A stretch of DNA of 64,000 nt from Pseudonocardia sp. C8 (lineage in GTDB: Bacteria; Actinomycetota; Actinomycetes; Mycobacteriales; Pseudonocardiaceae). The first letter of the stretch is position 1; each line of letters opens with the position of its first letter. Location: the NCBI RefSeq assembly GCF_014267175.1, contig NZ_JACMTR010000002.1, positions 3,497,501-3,561,500 on the forward strand. Reading direction: 5' to 3'. Position numbers and translations under genes: made by a program. Below the pieces are notes generated by a model, which searched no databases, was not told where the DNA came from, and was given only the letters and a program-made list of their open reading frames with translations. This document shows, piece after piece, positions 33,631 through 40,667 of this stretch.

Positions 33631-34083
33631 ATGAGCACGACCCGGATCTGGCTGACCGCACAGACCTACGACGAGCTGCGCGCGGAGCTGCGCGACCTGC
33701 TCCGGCAGCGCTCGGAGGCGCCGGTCGCCGACCGCGAGCGGAACGACCCGCCGGGGTCGGACGCCGAGGCGCGGGAGCGCGAGCAGCGCATCCGGCGGCT
33801 GCAGGAACTCCTGCGCGACCCGGTGGTCGGCGACCGCCCGCCCGACGACGGCGTCGCCGAGCCCGGGATGGCGGTGACGGTCCGCTACGACGACGGCGAG
33901 ACCGAGACCTTCCTGCTGTCGCACGAGGAGGGCCGGGCGGGCGCGATGATGGTCTGCTCCCCCGACTCCCCGCTCGGCCGGGCGCTGCAGGACGCGCGCG
34001 AGGGCGACCAGGTCCGGTACACGCTGCCCGACGGCGGGACCGCCGGCTGCACGCTGCTGCGCGTGGTGCCCTACACCGGGTAG
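33631..34083 (+). CDS. GreA/GreB C-terminal-domain-like protein
   Basis: A 150-residue protein: a helical N-terminal half (YDELRAELRDLLRQRSEA, later EREQRIRRLQELLRD) that could form a short coiled coil, then a GreA/B-type FKBP-like domain (PGMAVTVRYDDGETETFLLS, SPDSPLGRALQDAREGDQVR, YTLPDGG). Classical GreA has DxxE acidic tip residues in a long coiled coil; here the coil is shorter, so it may bind RNA polymerase without cleavage activity, like Rnk/Gfh-type relatives. GAGGGG precedes the ATG. It is a single gene between two terminators. Confidence 0.8.
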   Translation: MSTTRIWLTAQTYDELRAELRDLLRQRSEAPVADRERNDPPGSDAEAREREQRIRRLQELLRDPVVGDRPPDDGVAEPGMAVTVRYDDGETETFLLSHEEGRAGAMMVCSPDSPLGRALQDAREGDQVRYTLPDGGTAGCTLLRVVPYTG

Positions 34084-34118
34084 CCCCTCGTTGCCGGGAT
34101 CCGGCAACCTCGACGGGG
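34084..34118. terminator. Hairpin terminator after the Gre-like gene
   Basis: The 8-bp stem GTTGCCGG/CCGGCAAC (34090-34097, 34101-34108) has a GAT loop, enclosed by CCCC/GGGG, and starts at the stop codon of the Gre-like gene. Confidence 0.65.
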
Positions 34119-34197
34119 TGAACCCGTCCGGGACGCACCCTGCACCGGGTGGGCCGGCAGGGGCACGGTGGCGGTGCCGGCCGGCCCGCCGGCGGGT

Positions 34198-34233
34198 GGA
34201 GGCACGCGACCATCGCGGCGGTCGCGTGCCTCC
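34198..34233. promoter_or_regulatory. Perfect 14-bp inverted repeat upstream of the PucR gene
   Basis: GGAGGCACGCGACC (34198-34211) pairs exactly with 34220-34233 across an 8-nt loop, ending 13 nt before the Shine-Dalgarno of the PucR gene. It is either a second terminator or a leader structure affecting expression of that gene. Confidence 0.55.
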
Positions 34234-34256
34234 GCCGCATGTGGACGGAGGAACGG

Positions 34257-35483
34257 GTGTACGTGGCAGGACGGGCGGACGCCGCCCACGCGGCGGGCGG
34301 GGGCGCGGTCCCGGTGCCGGAGGCCCGGCTGCGCCGGGTCGCCGAGGAGGCCGGCCGCGGTGCCGGCGGTGTCCCGCCGGAGCTGCTCGGGGACTTCCTG
34401 CGGGTGCTCGCCGACGCCGCCACCTCCGGCCGGCGCCCGGACCGGGCCGAGCTGGAGGCGGTCGGCCGCAACGGGCGGCGCGCCGCCGAGCTCGGCGTGT
34501 CGGCCGGCAACGCCGTCCAGCTGTACCTGTCCGCGGCCTGGCGGCTGTGGCGGGAGCTGCCGTCGACGATGCGCTTCCCGGACACCGCCGGCACCGCGAA
34601 CGCGGCCGAGGCGGTCCTGCGCACCCTGGACCTCGCCGTGGCCGGCCTGGCCGACGGCTACACCGCCGCCCGCCGGGACATGGTCCGCAGCGAGGAGACG
34701 CTGCGCCGCGAGCTGATCGAGGACCTGCTCCGCGGTGACGGCGACGCCGGCGGCCTGGTCGAGCGGGCCGAGCCGTTCGGGCTCGATCTCGGCCGCCCGC
34801 ACCAGGTCGCGCTGACCGCCCCCGCCGGGCGGGCGGCCCGGGCCGACACCGTTCCCGGCGCGCTGGAACGCGCCGTCGTGCAGGGCGTGGGCGACCGCGA
34901 CGTGCTCGTCGCGACCAAGGACGGCCGGATCGTCGTCGTGGCCCCGGCACCGGTCGAGGGCGGGCCCGGCCTGGGAACGCTGCTGCACGGCGAGCTCACC
35001 CGGTCCGGCCGGGGCGGGCCGTGGCGGGTGGCCGTGGGGCGCCCGCACCCGGGCGCGTACGGGATCGCCCGCTCCTACGAGGAGGCCCGGGAGGCCCTGA
35101 CCACGGCCGCACGCCTGCAGCTGCCCGCACCCGTCCTGCGTGCCGAGGACATGCTGGTGTACCGGGTGCTGCTGCGCGACCAGCCCGCGATCACCGACCT
35201 GGTGCAGACGGTCGTCGTCCCGCTGGCCCGTGCCCGTGGCGGCGCCCGGCCGCTGCTGGAGACCGCCGAGGCCTACTTCGCGACTGGGTGCGTCGCCGCC
35301 GAGACCGCCCGGCGGCTGCACCTGTCGGTGCGCGCGGTCTCCTACCGGCTGGAGCGGATCGCCGAGCTGACCGGGCACGACCCGACCGACCCGGCGCAGC
35401 GGTTCACGCTGCACGCGGCCGTCCTGGGTGCCCGGTTGCTGGGCTGGCCCGACCGGGAGCTGCGCCCCGGCGACGCCGGCTGA
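34257..35483 (+). CDS. PucR/CdaR family transcriptional regulator
   Basis: About 408 residues. The central portion resembles the GGDEF-like CdaR domain (HQVALTAPAGRAARAD to VAVGRPHPGAYGIARSYEEA), and the C terminus is the PucR-type HTH_30 (TAEAYFATGCVAAETARRLH, then LSVRAVSYRLERIAELTGHD). No N-terminal sensory domain of known type; residues 1-130 are helical. GTG 34257 is preferred because GGAGG lies 5 nt upstream; ATG 34239 is possible. Its target is unknown, and no enzyme gene is divergent or in operon with it. A nuclease gene framed by inverted repeats follows convergently. Confidence 0.85.
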   Translation: MYVAGRADAAHAAGGGAVPVPEARLRRVAEEAGRGAGGVPPELLGDFLRVLADAATSGRRPDRAELEAVGRNGRRAAELGVSAGNAVQLYLSAAWRLWRELPSTMRFPDTAGTANAAEAVLRTLDLAVAGLADGYTAARRDMVRSEETLRRELIEDLLRGDGDAGGLVERAEPFGLDLGRPHQVALTAPAGRAARADTVPGALERAVVQGVGDRDVLVATKDGRIVVVAPAPVEGGPGLGTLLHGELTRSGRGGPWRVAVGRPHPGAYGIARSYEEAREALTTAARLQLPAPVLRAEDMLVYRVLLRDQPAITDLVQTVVVPLARARGGARPLLETAEAYFATGCVAAETARRLHLSVRAVSYRLERIAELTGHDPTDPAQRFTLHAAVLGARLLGWPDRELRPGDAG

Positions 35484-35514
35484 CCGCGCGCCCTCAACCG
35501 CCCGCCGCCGCAGC

Positions 35515-35602
35515 GCCGCACAGGTTGCCCGGGCGCCGCACAGGTTGCCCGGGCACCGCACGGATTGCGACCTCTGCGACGAGCACCGAACCTGTGCGGC
35601 GG
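35515..35602. repeat. GCACAGGTT repeat cluster downstream of the nuclease gene
   Basis: The 20-bp unit GCCGCACAGGTTGCCCGGGC occurs twice in direct tandem (35515-35534, 35535-35554), followed by a degenerate third copy (35555-35569) and an inverted copy. The first unit and the inverted copy form perfect 12-bp arms, GCCGCACAGGTT at 35515-35526 and its complement at 35589-35600. The same core occurs in a nested inverted arrangement on the other side of the nuclease gene. Confidence 0.85.
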
Positions 35603-35626
35603 CATGGGATCTGCGGCGACACGCGA

Positions 35627-36562
35627 TCAGCGGGCGAGGGCCGCGCGGAGGCGGGCGGCGGTGTCGGCGAAGTCCTCGATGTCCCGCCAGATCCAGCGCA
35701 CGACGATCAGACCGATCCCGCGTAACCGGTCCTCGCGGAGCTTCTCCTCCCAGACGGCCTCGGCCGGATCCTGGCCGGGCGCCATGTCGCGGCCGTACTT
35801 GACGCGTCCGTCGAACTCGGCGACCACCCCGCGGTCCGGCCACGCGAAGTCGGTGAGGTGGCGGCGCCCCGCCGCGGTGACCTCCCATTGCAGCACCGGC
35901 GGCGGGATCCCCGCGCGGGCCAGCGCGATCCGGCTGCGGGTCTCGCCGACGCTGCCCGACCGGTGGTCCGCGTCCGCCGCCACCCTCCGGACGACGCCGG
36001 CGCCGGCCCGGCTCCCGACGGCGCCGACGGCCTCGGCGAGCTCCCGCGGGGTCAGCAGCGGCGGCCGTTTCCGCGACCGCGGGGCGAGCGCCCGGTCGGC
36101 CACGACGAGGCCACGCTCGTAACCGGTCGTCCGGGCGATGTCGACCACGGTGCGGGCGGGGGTGGTCACGACGATGCCGTCCACCGTGGTCCGGTCGGAC
36201 GGTGGGAGCGCCGACGGGTGCACGTGCAGGTCCCGGGTCCGGCGTCCGCCGTGCGAACGGTCCCGGGTGACGTGCACCCGATCGAGCGCCAGTCCCCAGA
36301 AGTCGATCCCGAGAAGCACGGCTGCCGACACGTGGCTGGCGACCGCGCCGGGACCGAGCTGCCGGATCGCCGCGCGGGTCGCCGCCCGGTGCCGCGCCCG
36401 CGCCTTGCGCAGCGCGGGATCGTCGGCGTCGAGGTAGGCGCCCCGCCGGATCGGGACGAGCTCACCGCCCGCCCGTGCCCGGTCGATCTCGTCGTCGGCG
36501 AAGCCCGCCGCACGCAGGTCCGCCCGGAGCCGGATGTCGTGGGCAGGCAGGGATCCGTCCAT
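35627..36562 (-). CDS. AbiEi-like N terminus plus DUF559 (PD-(D/E)XK-type) nuclease domain protein
   Basis: A 311-residue protein of a very common actinobacterial family. Residues 1-60 (RLRADLRAAGFADDEIDRAR, then PIRRGAYLD) are AbiEi-antitoxin-like winged helix, the middle is like 'AbiEi antitoxin C-terminal' proteins (SHVSAAVLLGIDFWGLALDR), and the C-terminal 100 residues are DUF559: HLTDFAWPDRGVVAEFDGR with Asp and ExD, followed by EKLREDRLRGIGLIVVRWIW. The role is not established; these proteins lack an adjacent AbiEii toxin, and none is present here. ATG 36562 is where homology begins. Both flanks carry inverted GCACAGGTT repeats that frame this gene exactly. Confidence 0.82.
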   Translation of the reverse strand: MDGSLPAHDIRLRADLRAAGFADDEIDRARAGGELVPIRRGAYLDADDPALRKARARHRAATRAAIRQLGPGAVASHVSAAVLLGIDFWGLALDRVHVTRDRSHGGRRTRDLHVHPSALPPSDRTTVDGIVVTTPARTVVDIARTTGYERGLVVADRALAPRSRKRPPLLTPRELAEAVGAVGSRAGAGVVRRVAADADHRSGSVGETRSRIALARAGIPPPVLQWEVTAAGRRHLTDFAWPDRGVVAEFDGRVKYGRDMAPGQDPAEAVWEEKLREDRLRGIGLIVVRWIWRDIEDFADTAARLRAALAR

Positions 36563-36690
36563 GCCGGCACCGAACACGGTCCGCCCCGTCCCCACGGGCG
36601 TTCCGCACGACCGGTGTTCGCCATCGCAAACCCACCCGCCCCCGCGCAACCGTGCCGCACCCGCGCACGCTGATCGAGCCGGCGCCGCGC

Positions 36691-36776
36691 CGCACAGGTT
36701 CGGGCGGCGCCGCACAGGACCGGACCTGTGCGGGGCGCGGACCACCCGTGCGACGGACCGCGAACCTGTGCGACGG
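36691..36776. repeat. GCACAGGTT repeat cluster upstream of the nuclease gene (nested inverted repeats)
   Basis: Outer arms CGCACAGGTTCG (36691-36702) and its exact complement (36761-36772) enclose an inner perfect palindrome, CCGCACAGG/CCTGTGCGG (36710-36718, 36725-36733). The core is the same as in the cluster at 35515-35602. Just before it lies GCTGATCGAGCCGGCG (36669-36684), like the head of the 62-bp tandem unit at 4.6 kb. Confidence 0.85.
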
Positions 36777-36805
36777 CCGTTCGGTACGCCAGGTCGGGCG
36801 CGGGC

Positions 36806-36811
36806 TAGGGT
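36806..36811 (+). promoter_or_regulatory. -10-like TAGGGT for the peroxiredoxin gene
   Basis: Fits TANNNT. It would start transcription about 30 nt before the GTG, leaving room for the GGAGG ribosome binding site at 36841. This is the leadered counterpart of the leaderless boxes in this window. Confidence 0.4.
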
Positions 36812-36849
36812 TCGGGGTGGACCAGCCGAACGATCCCCGTGGAGGACCC

Positions 36850-37335
36850 GTGGCCCTCGCCGCCGGTGACCAGATCCCCGACGTCACCCTGATGACCCCG
36901 ACCGCCGACGGCCCGAAGCCGGTGCAGAGCGCCGAGGCGCTGGGCAGCGGCACCGTCGTGCTGTTCGGCGTGCCGGGTGCGTTCACCCCGGCCTGCTCGG
37001 ACACCCACCTGCCCGGCTTCCTGCTGCGCCAGGACGAGCTGAAGGCGAAGGGCGTCGACACGATCGCCTGCACGTCGGTGAACGACGCGTTCGTGCTCTC
37101 CGCCTGGGCCGAGGCCCGCAACGTGGACGGCGCGATCGTCATGCTGGCCGACGGCAACGGCGACTTCGCGCGCGCCGCCGGCCTGGAGATGGACGGCTCC
37201 AAGTTCGGCCTCGGCACCCGCTCGAAGCGCTACGCCGCGATCATCAAGGACGGCGTCGTGCAGTGGATCGGTGTCGAGGACGTCCCGTCGACCGTCGACG
37301 CCTCCGGCGCCGAGTCGGTGCTCAAGCAGCTCTGA
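36850..37335 (+). CDS. Peroxiredoxin, Prx5 type
   Basis: A 161-residue thiol peroxidase reducing H2O2 and organic hydroperoxides. The peroxidatic Cys is in FGVPGAFTPACSDTHLPGF (Cys near residue 48), the form typical of Prx5/type II peroxiredoxins; the active-site Arg is in GTRSKRYAAII. A second Cys (TIACTSVND) is present but is not at a standard resolving position. The GTG start has GGAGG 4 nt upstream. It is followed by a TetR gene 43 bp on and then heme oxygenase, so an oxidative/iron-stress context is possible. Confidence 0.9.
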   Translation: MALAAGDQIPDVTLMTPTADGPKPVQSAEALGSGTVVLFGVPGAFTPACSDTHLPGFLLRQDELKAKGVDTIACTSVNDAFVLSAWAEARNVDGAIVMLADGNGDFARAAGLEMDGSKFGLGTRSKRYAAIIKDGVVQWIGVEDVPSTVDASGAESVLKQL

Positions 37336-37365
37336 GCGGCCCCGGTCGCCTCCGGCACGCGGGCC

Positions 37366-37371
37366 TAGACT
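37366..37371 (+). promoter_or_regulatory. -10 box TAGACT, leaderless spacing
   Basis: TAGACT ends 7 nt before the GTG at 37379, with no Shine-Dalgarno. The identical hexamer precedes the SDR gene at 38749. Confidence 0.55.
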
Positions 37372-37378
37372 GGCCCGC

Positions 37379-37981
37379 GTGCCGAAGCTCATCGGGGACT
37401 CCCTCGCCACGCACCGCGAGCAGGTGCGCGAGCGGGTGTTCGCCGCGCTGCGCGCGCAGCTCTACGAGCGCGGCTTCGAGGCGGTGACGCTGTCCGGCGT
37501 CGCCGCGGCGGCCGGCGTCGGCCGGTCCGCGATGTACAACCACTTCCCGGACCGGCAGGCGCTGCTGGTCGCGTTCGTGGAGGCCGAGGCCGCCCGGTAC
37601 GTCGCCGACCTCGACGCCGCGCTGGCCGGGGTGTCGTCCCCGGCGGAGCGGCTCGCCGTGTTCGCCCGGATGCAGCTGCGCCGGCTCGCCGAGTTCCACC
37701 TCCCGCCCGGGCAGGCCCTTGCCGGTGCGCTGGACCCGCAGGCGTACCGCCGGATCGCCGCGCACGCCGACCCGATCGGTGACCGGCTGGCCGCGATCCT
37801 GCACGACGGCGCGGCGGACGGGTCGATGGTCGCCGAGGGCCCGGACGTGCTCGCCGCCCTGGTCTCGGCCGCGCTGACCAGCAGACGGATCGTCGACGTG
37901 GCACCGTCCGAACTGGATGCCACTGTGGAGACCGCGGTCCGGGCGGTGCTGCGGATGGTCTCGACACCGTCCCGTGACTGA
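37379..37981 (+). CDS. TetR family transcriptional regulator
   Basis: A 200-residue TetR protein: HTH at about residues 15-62 (ALRAQLYERGFEAVTLSGVA, then AAAGVGRSAMYNHFPDRQAL) and a helical C-terminal domain (MQLRRLAEFHLPPGQALAGA region). The GTG start is leaderless-type. Its stop overlaps the IdeR-like box that precedes heme oxygenase, and a perfect 13-bp palindrome lies between this gene and heme oxygenase. The ligand and target are unknown; it may control the heme oxygenase gene or itself. Confidence 0.85.
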   Translation: MPKLIGDSLATHREQVRERVFAALRAQLYERGFEAVTLSGVAAAAGVGRSAMYNHFPDRQALLVAFVEAEAARYVADLDAALAGVSSPAERLAVFARMQLRRLAEFHLPPGQALAGALDPQAYRRIAAHADPIGDRLAAILHDGAADGSMVAEGPDVLAALVSAALTSRRIVDVAPSELDATVETAVRAVLRMVSTPSRD

Positions 37982-37994
37982 GGCTAGCCTTACC
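37979..37994. promoter_or_regulatory. IdeR/DtxR-like iron box
   Basis: TGAGGCTAGCCTTACC matches the DtxR/IdeR core TTAGGTTAGCCTAACC at 13 of 16 positions, including the central TAGCCT. It lies 79 bp before the heme oxygenase ATG. Heme oxygenase genes of corynebacteria are known to be DtxR-controlled, which fits. Confidence 0.6.
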
Positions 37995-38021
37995 GCGCTC
38001 CCTGCCCTACCATCAAGGATC

Positions 38022-38034
38022 TGACACGGTGTCA
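38022..38034. promoter_or_regulatory. Palindrome TGACAC-G-GTGTCA
   Basis: A perfect 6+1+6 palindrome between the iron box and the heme oxygenase start. Its size suits a TetR or similar dimeric repressor; the adjacent TetR is the first candidate. Confidence 0.5.
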
Positions 38035-38072
38035 TATCCGGCGCCGTGACGCTCCGCCGCACGGGAGGGCCG

Positions 38073-38732
38073 ATGGGCGCCGCAACGACCCCGATCGGGA
38101 CGCTGTCCGCCGAACTCCGCCAGGCCACCTGGGAGGTCCACGAGCGCGCGCACCGCTCCGCCTACATGGCGGCGCTGCTCGACGGCGCGCTGCCGCTGGA
38201 CGCCTACACCCTGCTCGCCGAGCAGTACTCCGCCATCTACGGCGCGCTGGAGGCCGCGTCCGACGCGATGGCCGGCCACCCGGTCGCCGGGCCGTTCGTG
38301 ATCGACGAGCTGCGCCGGCTGCCCGCCCTGCACGACGACCTCGACGCACTCGGCAGCGGCGTCCCGCGGATCCTGCCCGCCACCACCCGCTACGTCGACC
38401 GGCTGCACACCGCTGCCACCGACCCGGAGCGGTTCGTCGCCCACCACTACATCCGCTACCTGGGCGACCTGTCCGGCGGCCAGGTGATCGGCAAGCTGCT
38501 CACCCGGACCTACGGGCTGTCCGGGGCCGGCGTCCGGTTCTACGACTTCTCCGCCCTCGGCGCCCCGCCCCGGTTCCGGGCCCGCTACCGCGGGCTGCTC
38601 GACGCCACCGGGTGGGACGCGGCAGCCCGGGCCCGGGTGGCCGCCGAGGCCGTGCTCGGGTTCGAGCTCAACATCGCCGTGCTCACCGAGATGGCCGAGG
38701 AGGCCGGGCTGGACCAGCCGCTCGCGTCGTGA
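38073..38732 (+). CDS. Heme oxygenase (biliverdin-producing, HmuO-like)
   Basis: A 219-residue alpha-helical heme oxygenase that opens heme to biliverdin, Fe2+ and CO, releasing host or environmental heme iron. The proximal heme His is in ATWEVHERAH (His about residue 23), and the distal helix has the flexible glycines in RYLGDLSGGQVIGK (about 126-139). Length is standard. ATG 38073 is preceded by GGGAGGG, so it is preferred over the GTG 27 bp upstream. An IdeR-like box and a 13-bp palindrome are in the promoter. No heme transporter genes are adjacent. The next gene begins 16 bp after the stop but with its own leaderless-type promoter. Confidence 0.92.
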   Translation: MGAATTPIGTLSAELRQATWEVHERAHRSAYMAALLDGALPLDAYTLLAEQYSAIYGALEAASDAMAGHPVAGPFVIDELRRLPALHDDLDALGSGVPRILPATTRYVDRLHTAATDPERFVAHHYIRYLGDLSGGQVIGKLLTRTYGLSGAGVRFYDFSALGAPPRFRARYRGLLDATGWDAAARARVAAEAVLGFELNIAVLTEMAEEAGLDQPLAS

Positions 38733-38736
38733 TTCC

Positions 38737-38742
38737 TAGACT
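38737..38742 (+). promoter_or_regulatory. -10 box TAGACT, leaderless spacing
   Basis: TAGACT ends 6 nt before GTG 38749 and no Shine-Dalgarno is present. The SDR gene thus appears to have its own promoter despite sitting close behind heme oxygenase. Confidence 0.55.
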
Positions 38743-38748
38743 GGGCCG

Positions 38749-40170
38749 GTGAGCAGCGGCATCGACCCGGACGAGCTCGCCACCGCGCTGAAGGTCCTCG
38801 CGCAGGTCGACGAGCTGGAGCCCGAGCACCCGGACGCCGTGGCCGTGCGCCGCGCCACCGCCCGGATCTGGAAGTCGGTCCGGCTGCGCCGGCGGGCGGC
38901 GAAGCGGCAGCAGGAGAAGGCGGCCGACGCCGCCGTCACCGCGGCGACGGCGACCGGCGCCACCGGCCGGATCGACGACGAGACGGCCGGCATCCCGCTC
39001 ACCTCGTCGGCCCCGGGCGCGACGGCGGGTGTGCTGCACAAGGCCCGCGGCTGCTACGTCTGCAAGGTCCGCTACACCACGGTCGACGCCTTCTACCACC
39101 AGCTCTGCCCGGGCTGCGCCGCCGCGCACCACGCGCACCGCGCGGCCCGCACCGACCTGTCCGGGCGGCGGGCCCTGCTCACCGGCGGCCGGGCCAAGAT
39201 CGGCATGTACATCGCGCTGCGACTGCTCCGCGACGGCGCGCACCTCACGCTCACCACCCGGTTCCCGCGGGACGCGGCCCGCCGGTTCGCCGCGCTCGAC
39301 GACAGCGCCGACTGGCTGCACCGGCTGCGCGTGGTCGGGGTCGACCTGCGCGACCCGGCTCAGGTCGTCGCGCTGGCCGACGAGGTCGCCGCGGCCGGGC
39401 CGCTGGACATCCTGATCAACAACGCGGCGCAGACGGTCCGCCGCTCCCCCGGCTCGTACGCGGCGCTCGAGGCGGCCGAGTCCGAGGCCCTGCCGCCCGG
39501 GGCGCTGCCGGAGATCGTGTCGTTCACCAGCGCGACGGCGCGCGAGCACCCGGCGCTGCTGGCCGGCGCCGTCCCGGGAGCCGGCGCCCTCGTCACCTCC
39601 GCGATGACCGCGCGGTCCGCGTCACCGGACCGTATCGCGGCCGGCACCGCCGTCGACGCGGGTGGCCTGCTCCCCGACACCGCGGCCGTCAACAGCTGGG
39701 TCGACCACGTCCAGCACGTGGACCCGCTCGAGCTCCTCGAGGTCCAGCTCTGCAACCAGACGGCGCCGTTCGTGCTGGTCTCGCGGCTGCGGGCGGCGAT
39801 GGCGGCCTCGACGGCCCGCCGCAAGTACGTGGTCAACGTGTCCGCGATGGAGGGCGTGTTCGGCCGCGGCTACAAGGCGCCGGGGCACCCGCACACCAAC
39901 ATGGCCAAGGCCGCGCTGAACATGCTCACCCGCACCAGTGCGGGAGAGATGTTCGCGACCGACCGGATCCTCATGACGTCGGTGGACACCGGATGGATCA
40001 CCGACGAGCGCCCGCACCCGACGAAGCTGCGGCTCGCCGACGACGGGTTCCACGCGCCGCTGGACCTGTCCGACGGCGCGGCCCGGGTGTACCACCCGAT
40101 CGTCGCCGGGGAGGCCGGCGAGGACCTGCACGGGGTGTTCCTCAAGGACTACGCGGTCTCGTCCTGGTAG
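38749..40170 (+). CDS. SDR family protein with N-terminal zinc-ribbon-like segment and no catalytic Tyr
   Basis: 473 residues, much longer than a standard SDR. Residues 1-80 are helical and basic (KSVRLRRRAAKRQQEKAAD); residues about 98-125 carry CYVCK...CPGC, a four-Cys zinc-ribbon-like pattern; then comes a Rossmann SDR (LLTGGRAKIGMYIAL, ILINNAAQTVRRSP, VNVSAMEGVFGRG). The YxxxK position reads TNMAK (HPHTNMAKAALNML), so the catalytic Tyr is replaced while Ser and Lys remain. A long insert lies between the NNAA and Ser motifs. It may bind NAD(P) without classical dehydrogenation, or use another acid/base. GTG start is leaderless-type. The 3' end overlaps the cupin gene by 22 bp. Confidence 0.78.
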   Translation: MSSGIDPDELATALKVLAQVDELEPEHPDAVAVRRATARIWKSVRLRRRAAKRQQEKAADAAVTAATATGATGRIDDETAGIPLTSSAPGATAGVLHKARGCYVCKVRYTTVDAFYHQLCPGCAAAHHAHRAARTDLSGRRALLTGGRAKIGMYIALRLLRDGAHLTLTTRFPRDAARRFAALDDSADWLHRLRVVGVDLRDPAQVVALADEVAAAGPLDILINNAAQTVRRSPGSYAALEAAESEALPPGALPEIVSFTSATAREHPALLAGAVPGAGALVTSAMTARSASPDRIAAGTAVDAGGLLPDTAAVNSWVDHVQHVDPLELLEVQLCNQTAPFVLVSRLRAAMAASTARRKYVVNVSAMEGVFGRGYKAPGHPHTNMAKAALNMLTRTSAGEMFATDRILMTSVDTGWITDERPHPTKLRLADDGFHAPLDLSDGAARVYHPIVAGEAGEDLHGVFLKDYAVSSW

Positions 40171-40667
40171 GGGCCGCGCCGCCGCTCCGGGTCGGGCAGT
40201 GCGGCGAGCAGCCGCCACAGCGGACGTTGCAGGACCTCGGGCACGCCGTGCAGCACGAAGCTGAGGTCGTGCTCGACGTTGATCCGGGCCAGCCGGCGCA
40301 GCGGTGGGAGCCGGCCCGCGCGGGCGAGCGCGCGGAACTGGTCCTCCAGCGGGCCGGCCGGGGTCTCCACCGTGCGGATCCGGACCGGGTGATCGGTCGG
40401 GTTGGCGAAGGCGTGCACGACACCGGGGGGCACGGTGACGGCGTCGCCCGGGCCGAGCACGCGGCGATCACGGCCGACGCGCACCCGCAGCTCACCGTCG
40501 AGCACGGTGAACGTCTCGGACTCGAACCGGTGCCGGTGCGCGGGCGGCCCGGACAGCCCGGGCGGCAGCACGGCCTCGATCTCGAACGCGGCGCCGCCGG
40601 TGCTCGCGCCGGTGCGCAGGACGGTGAGCGCCTCCCCGGTGGGCAGGTCGATGCGGTCGATGCTCAT
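40149..40667 (-). CDS. Cupin domain protein
   Basis: 172 residues with one cupin barrel: PAHRHRFESETFTVLDGELR (metal-ligand HxHxxxxE, about residues 41-60) and PPGVVHAFANPTD (second motif His). The C-terminal 60 residues are helical without recognised function. Mononuclear-metal cupins of this size are enzymes or binding proteins. GGAGGG precedes the ATG. The start codon overlaps the TetR stop (ATGA), so it is cotranscribed after that repressor. Confidence 0.8.
   Translation of the reverse strand: MSIDRIDLPTGEALTVLRTGASTGGAAFEIEAVLPPGLSGPPAHRHRFESETFTVLDGELRVRVGRDRRVLGPGDAVTVPPGVVHAFANPTDHPVRIRTVETPAGPLEDQFRALARAGRLPPLRRLARINVEHDLSFVLHGVPEVLQRPLWRLLAALPDPERRRGPYQDETA

Noticed and set aside
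35627-36562. A complete AbiE-type toxin-antitoxin pair at the DUF559 gene
   Set aside because: No AbiEii nucleotidyltransferase gene is adjacent on either side. The protein has a nuclease-type C terminus instead.
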